Assembly (NCBI RefSeq): GCF_014699035.1
Contig: NZ_JACXAA010000018.1
Coordinates: forward strand, 26,184 to 90,183
Length of the DNA stretch: 64,000 nucleotides
Reading direction: 5' to 3'
Source: Spirosoma validum
GTDB taxonomy: Bacteria; Bacteroidota; Bacteroidia; Cytophagales; Spirosomataceae
Part shown: positions 62,247 to 64,000 of the stretch, one piece after another
How the letters are laid out: the number at the start of each line of letters is the position of its first letter
Numbering within the stretch: position 1 is the first letter of the stretch
Made by a program: the position numbers and the translations under genes
The notes under the pieces: model-generated
Databases searched by the model: none
What the model was told of the DNA's origin: nothing
The model's input: the letters and a program-made list of their open reading frames with translations, nothing else

Positions 62247-64000
62247 ATGAAAAAGAACCTTCTGCTTTTCCTTAAAGCTACTACTGTTCAGGCTGGTAAA
62301 AGTGCGTTTTCTTATTTGCGAGAACATCAAATTCAAGTGTTAGCACAGTATAGTGAAACTGCGTTTGAAGTTTCAGCTTCAGACACAGAAATAAAGGTTA
62401 TAAGAGATTCTGGTTTCTTTAGCGAAATATATGATGGCCCAATCAAGACTGAACAAATGGCCGATAAGTCAAGAGAAGCACAGGAAATAGCCGCTACCTG
62501 GAATTTATCTTATGAATCTTCCTTTAGGACGTCGAGCAAGGATTCTAATCGTGGAATTTCGTGGGGTGCTAAGGGATTTGACGAACCGCGTCCATACTCT
62601 GAGTTATCTGAAGATTTTTTTTTGAAAACCCTCCGAGAGAAGAGTATTAGACAAGTTGATTCACCCTCTTCAAGAAATATACCGTTCAGTAGAGAACGAG
62701 TTCAAAATTCCTTCACCACACTTGAAAAAAGACTTCTGAATAAATTCAAAGATCCAACTAAAGTTTATCATCTATCCAGGCTTGCTATCGTTCATCCTGA
62801 ATTGGAAGAAACAGTATTGAATTTAGAAGAAAACCTCGTTGATGAACTTTTAAAAGAGAAAAAATCAGTAAGATTTAATCTTGGTGTTGAAGCGTTAGGC
62901 GCAGGCGCAGAAGAATCCTGCTGGCGCATGAATGGAGAAATATCAGTAGGCGTAGTGTTTGTTGAATCATCAAAAACAGATGGTCCCAAATTTAGTGAGA
63001 CAGAGCGCATCACCCTTCGTAACGAAATCCAAACGGGTATAAATTGGTTAGCCTCTCAACATCCTGTTGGAAATTTATCATGGGTGTACAATTATCATTA
63101 CGTAAGTATAGATGTGGCAAATGGGGATAATCGTAGTAGAGAAGACTATTGGCGCAATCCAGCAATGAAGAAAATCGGGTACAACGGTAAGAGCTATTCG
63201 GACGACTGGAATGGCGTTGTTAGTTACCGTAATGAGCTACGTACTGTAAATAATTCTGCACATGCAATAGTAGTTTTTGTAACACCTTTTGCAACTAATT
63301 GGCATGCTTACGCTGATAACGGACGTTTAACCCTCGCTAATCGCAACAATTGGGGGAATTGGGGTATCAATGCTATAGATTCTATCACCGCTCATGAAGT
63401 ATGTCACTTATTTGGCGCAGCCGATGAGTATACAGGGGACGGCACGCCATGCTCCAGTTGTACAACCACTCATGGATGTGACAATGTTCCTAATGGTAAT
63501 TGCAGAGCTTGTGCGGCCGGGGGCGGAATAGACTGTCTAATGGATCAGAATTCGTTGATCATGTGTTCCTTTACACGTAGACAAGTTGGCTGGCCAGCAT
63601 CATCTGCCTGGGGGAGGTTTGAATTAGCCGCCAGTAGTAGTGCAGCGACTAATGGTGGTATAAGTTCGGTTTCCAGAATACCGGGTAGTATGGAGTTGTG
63701 GTGGATCGGTGCCAATGGGTCAATACAGGGTGCTTACTGGTATGATGGTAATCCGTGGAAACGATACGAGATAGCTCCAGCAGGTAGTGCAGCCACCAGT
63801 GGTGGTATAAGTTCGGTTTCTAGAATACCGGGTAGTATGGAGTTGTGGTGGATTGGTGCTAACGGATCAGTCCAAGCCGCCTATTGGTATGATGGTAATC
63901 CGTGGAAACGATATGAATTGGCACCGGCAGGTAGTGCAGCCACCAGTGGTGGTATAAGTTCGGTTTCTAGAATACCGGGTAGTATGGAGTTGTGGTGGAT
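62247..64000 (+). CDS. Zinc peptidase (HExxHxxGxxD type) with PLL/DUF346-like lectin repeats, 3' incomplete
   Basis: An open frame of at least 584 residues that leaves the window. Residues 1-225 are an unrecognised N-terminal part without a clear signal peptide (MKKNLLLFLKATTVQAGK). Residues about 235-470 are a zinc metalloprotease: H383-E384-V-C-H387-L-F-G390-A-A-D393-E gives the metal site, and CLMDQNSLIMCSF supplies a Met-turn candidate; many cysteines (CSSC, CDN, CRAC) lie between. From residue 465 on, 49-residue repeats begin (ISSVSRIPGSMELWWIGANG, AYWYDGNPWKR), which resemble PLL-type fucose-binding lectin propellers and DUF346. Likely a secreted or injected protease that binds glycans; this is inferred. 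Confidence 0.8.
   Translation, partial: MKKNLLLFLKATTVQAGKSAFSYLREHQIQVLAQYSETAFEVSASDTEIKVIRDSGFFSEIYDGPIKTEQMADKSREAQEIAATWNLSYESSFRTSSKDSNRGISWGAKGFDEPRPYSELSEDFFLKTLREKSIRQVDSPSSRNIPFSRERVQNSFTTLEKRLLNKFKDPTKVYHLSRLAIVHPELEETVLNLEENLVDELLKEKKSVRFNLGVEALGAGAEESCWRMNGEISVGVVFVESSKTDGPKFSETERITLRNEIQTGINWLASQHPVGNLSWVYNYHYVSIDVANGDNRSREDYWRNPAMKKIGYNGKSYSDDWNGVVSYRNELRTVNNSAHAIVVFVTPFATNWHAYADNGRLTLANRNNWGNWGINAIDSITAHEVCHLFGAADEYTGDGTPCSSCTTTHGCDNVPNGNCRACAAGGGIDCLMDQNSLIMCSFTRRQVGWPASSAWGRFELAASSSAATNGGISSVSRIPGSMELWWIGANGSIQGAYWYDGNPWKRYEIAPAGSAATSGGISSVSRIPGSMELWWIGANGSVQAAYWYDGNPWKRYELAPAGSAATSGGISSVSRIPGSMELWW
63639..64000 (+). repeat. 147-base tandem repeats encoding lectin-propeller blades
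   Basis: The unit beginning agtgcag recurs at 63639, 63786 and 63933, exactly 147 bases (49 codons) apart; the third copy is cut by the window end. The second and third copies are nearly identical in DNA, including synonymous positions, which points to recent amplification or conversion. Confidence 0.9.

Noticed and set aside
62792..63013. A 73-codon minus-strand frame
   Set aside because: Shadow of the peptidase gene, which is open on the + strand from 62247 to the window end.

Overview
The window looks like chromosomal DNA of a Bacteroidota bacterium of the Cytophagales, most like Spirosoma and relatives (family Spirosomataceae). Evidence: a SusC/SusD pair controlled by a FecI-type sigma factor and FecR, many periplasmic carbohydrate enzymes, secreted proteins beginning QVGIGTTTP, a TTG/TAnnTTTG promoter in front of a tRNA gene, and few Shine-Dalgarno sites. 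Genus is an inference from gene content; no 16S gene is present.

Layout. (a) 1-3.6 kb: the right end of a probable integrated island. It holds a PD-(D/E)XK nuclease-like gene, an unrecognised gene and a DUF4062 gene, and ends in a 45-base 3' fragment of tRNA-Gly(CCC). (b) 4.2-6.8 kb: a secreted peptidase S74 (tail-fibre chaperone) protein followed by a 285-residue secreted protein. (c) 6.9-9.25 kb: decayed genes, namely a frameshifted surface protein and a GH115 glucuronidase relic. (d) 9.27-15.8 kb: a glucuronoxylan-type set (SGNH acetylesterase, CE15 glucuronoyl esterase, GH2). (e) 16.3-20.5 kb: two sigma-factor relics, an ArsR regulator, a choice-of-anchor A surface protein and a 68-base palindrome. 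(f) 20.9-40.0 kb: the main utilisation locus, sigma/FecR, SusC, SusD, then a co-directional set of eight genes (gluconate-2-dehydrogenase subunit 3 family, GMC oxidoreductase, GH67N-like hydrolase, two GHL6-type proteins, a lactate-permease family transporter, a D-2-hydroxyacid dehydrogenase). (g) 40.1-43.4 kb: ArsR, a CehA/McbA-type metallohydrolase and an intact sigma factor. (h) 43.7-48.1 kb: two glycosyltransferases, an acyl-CoA dehydrogenase-like protein and a NodS-like methyltransferase. (i) 48.6-56.6 kb: small unknowns and housekeeping genes (yraN, lipB, rnr, tRNA-Arg). (j) 56.8-60.0 kb: a second S74/285-residue locus. (k) 60.2-64 kb: a broken Eco57I-like restriction gene and an incomplete zinc-peptidase/lectin-repeat gene that runs off the window.

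How it fits together. Regions d and f look like two carbohydrate systems. Region d would strip acetyl and lignin-linked glucuronoyl ester groups from xylan; its GH115 partner has decayed. Region f couples SusCD uptake to an export-linked GMC oxidase complex, which resembles periplasmic glycoside 3-oxidation, plus unusual hydrolases and organic-acid handling. The S74/285-residue pair occurs twice, and its C-terminal module is also fused to the choice-of-anchor A protein, suggesting a surface-protein family expanding in this genome. Both ends of the window carry remains of mobile or defence DNA.
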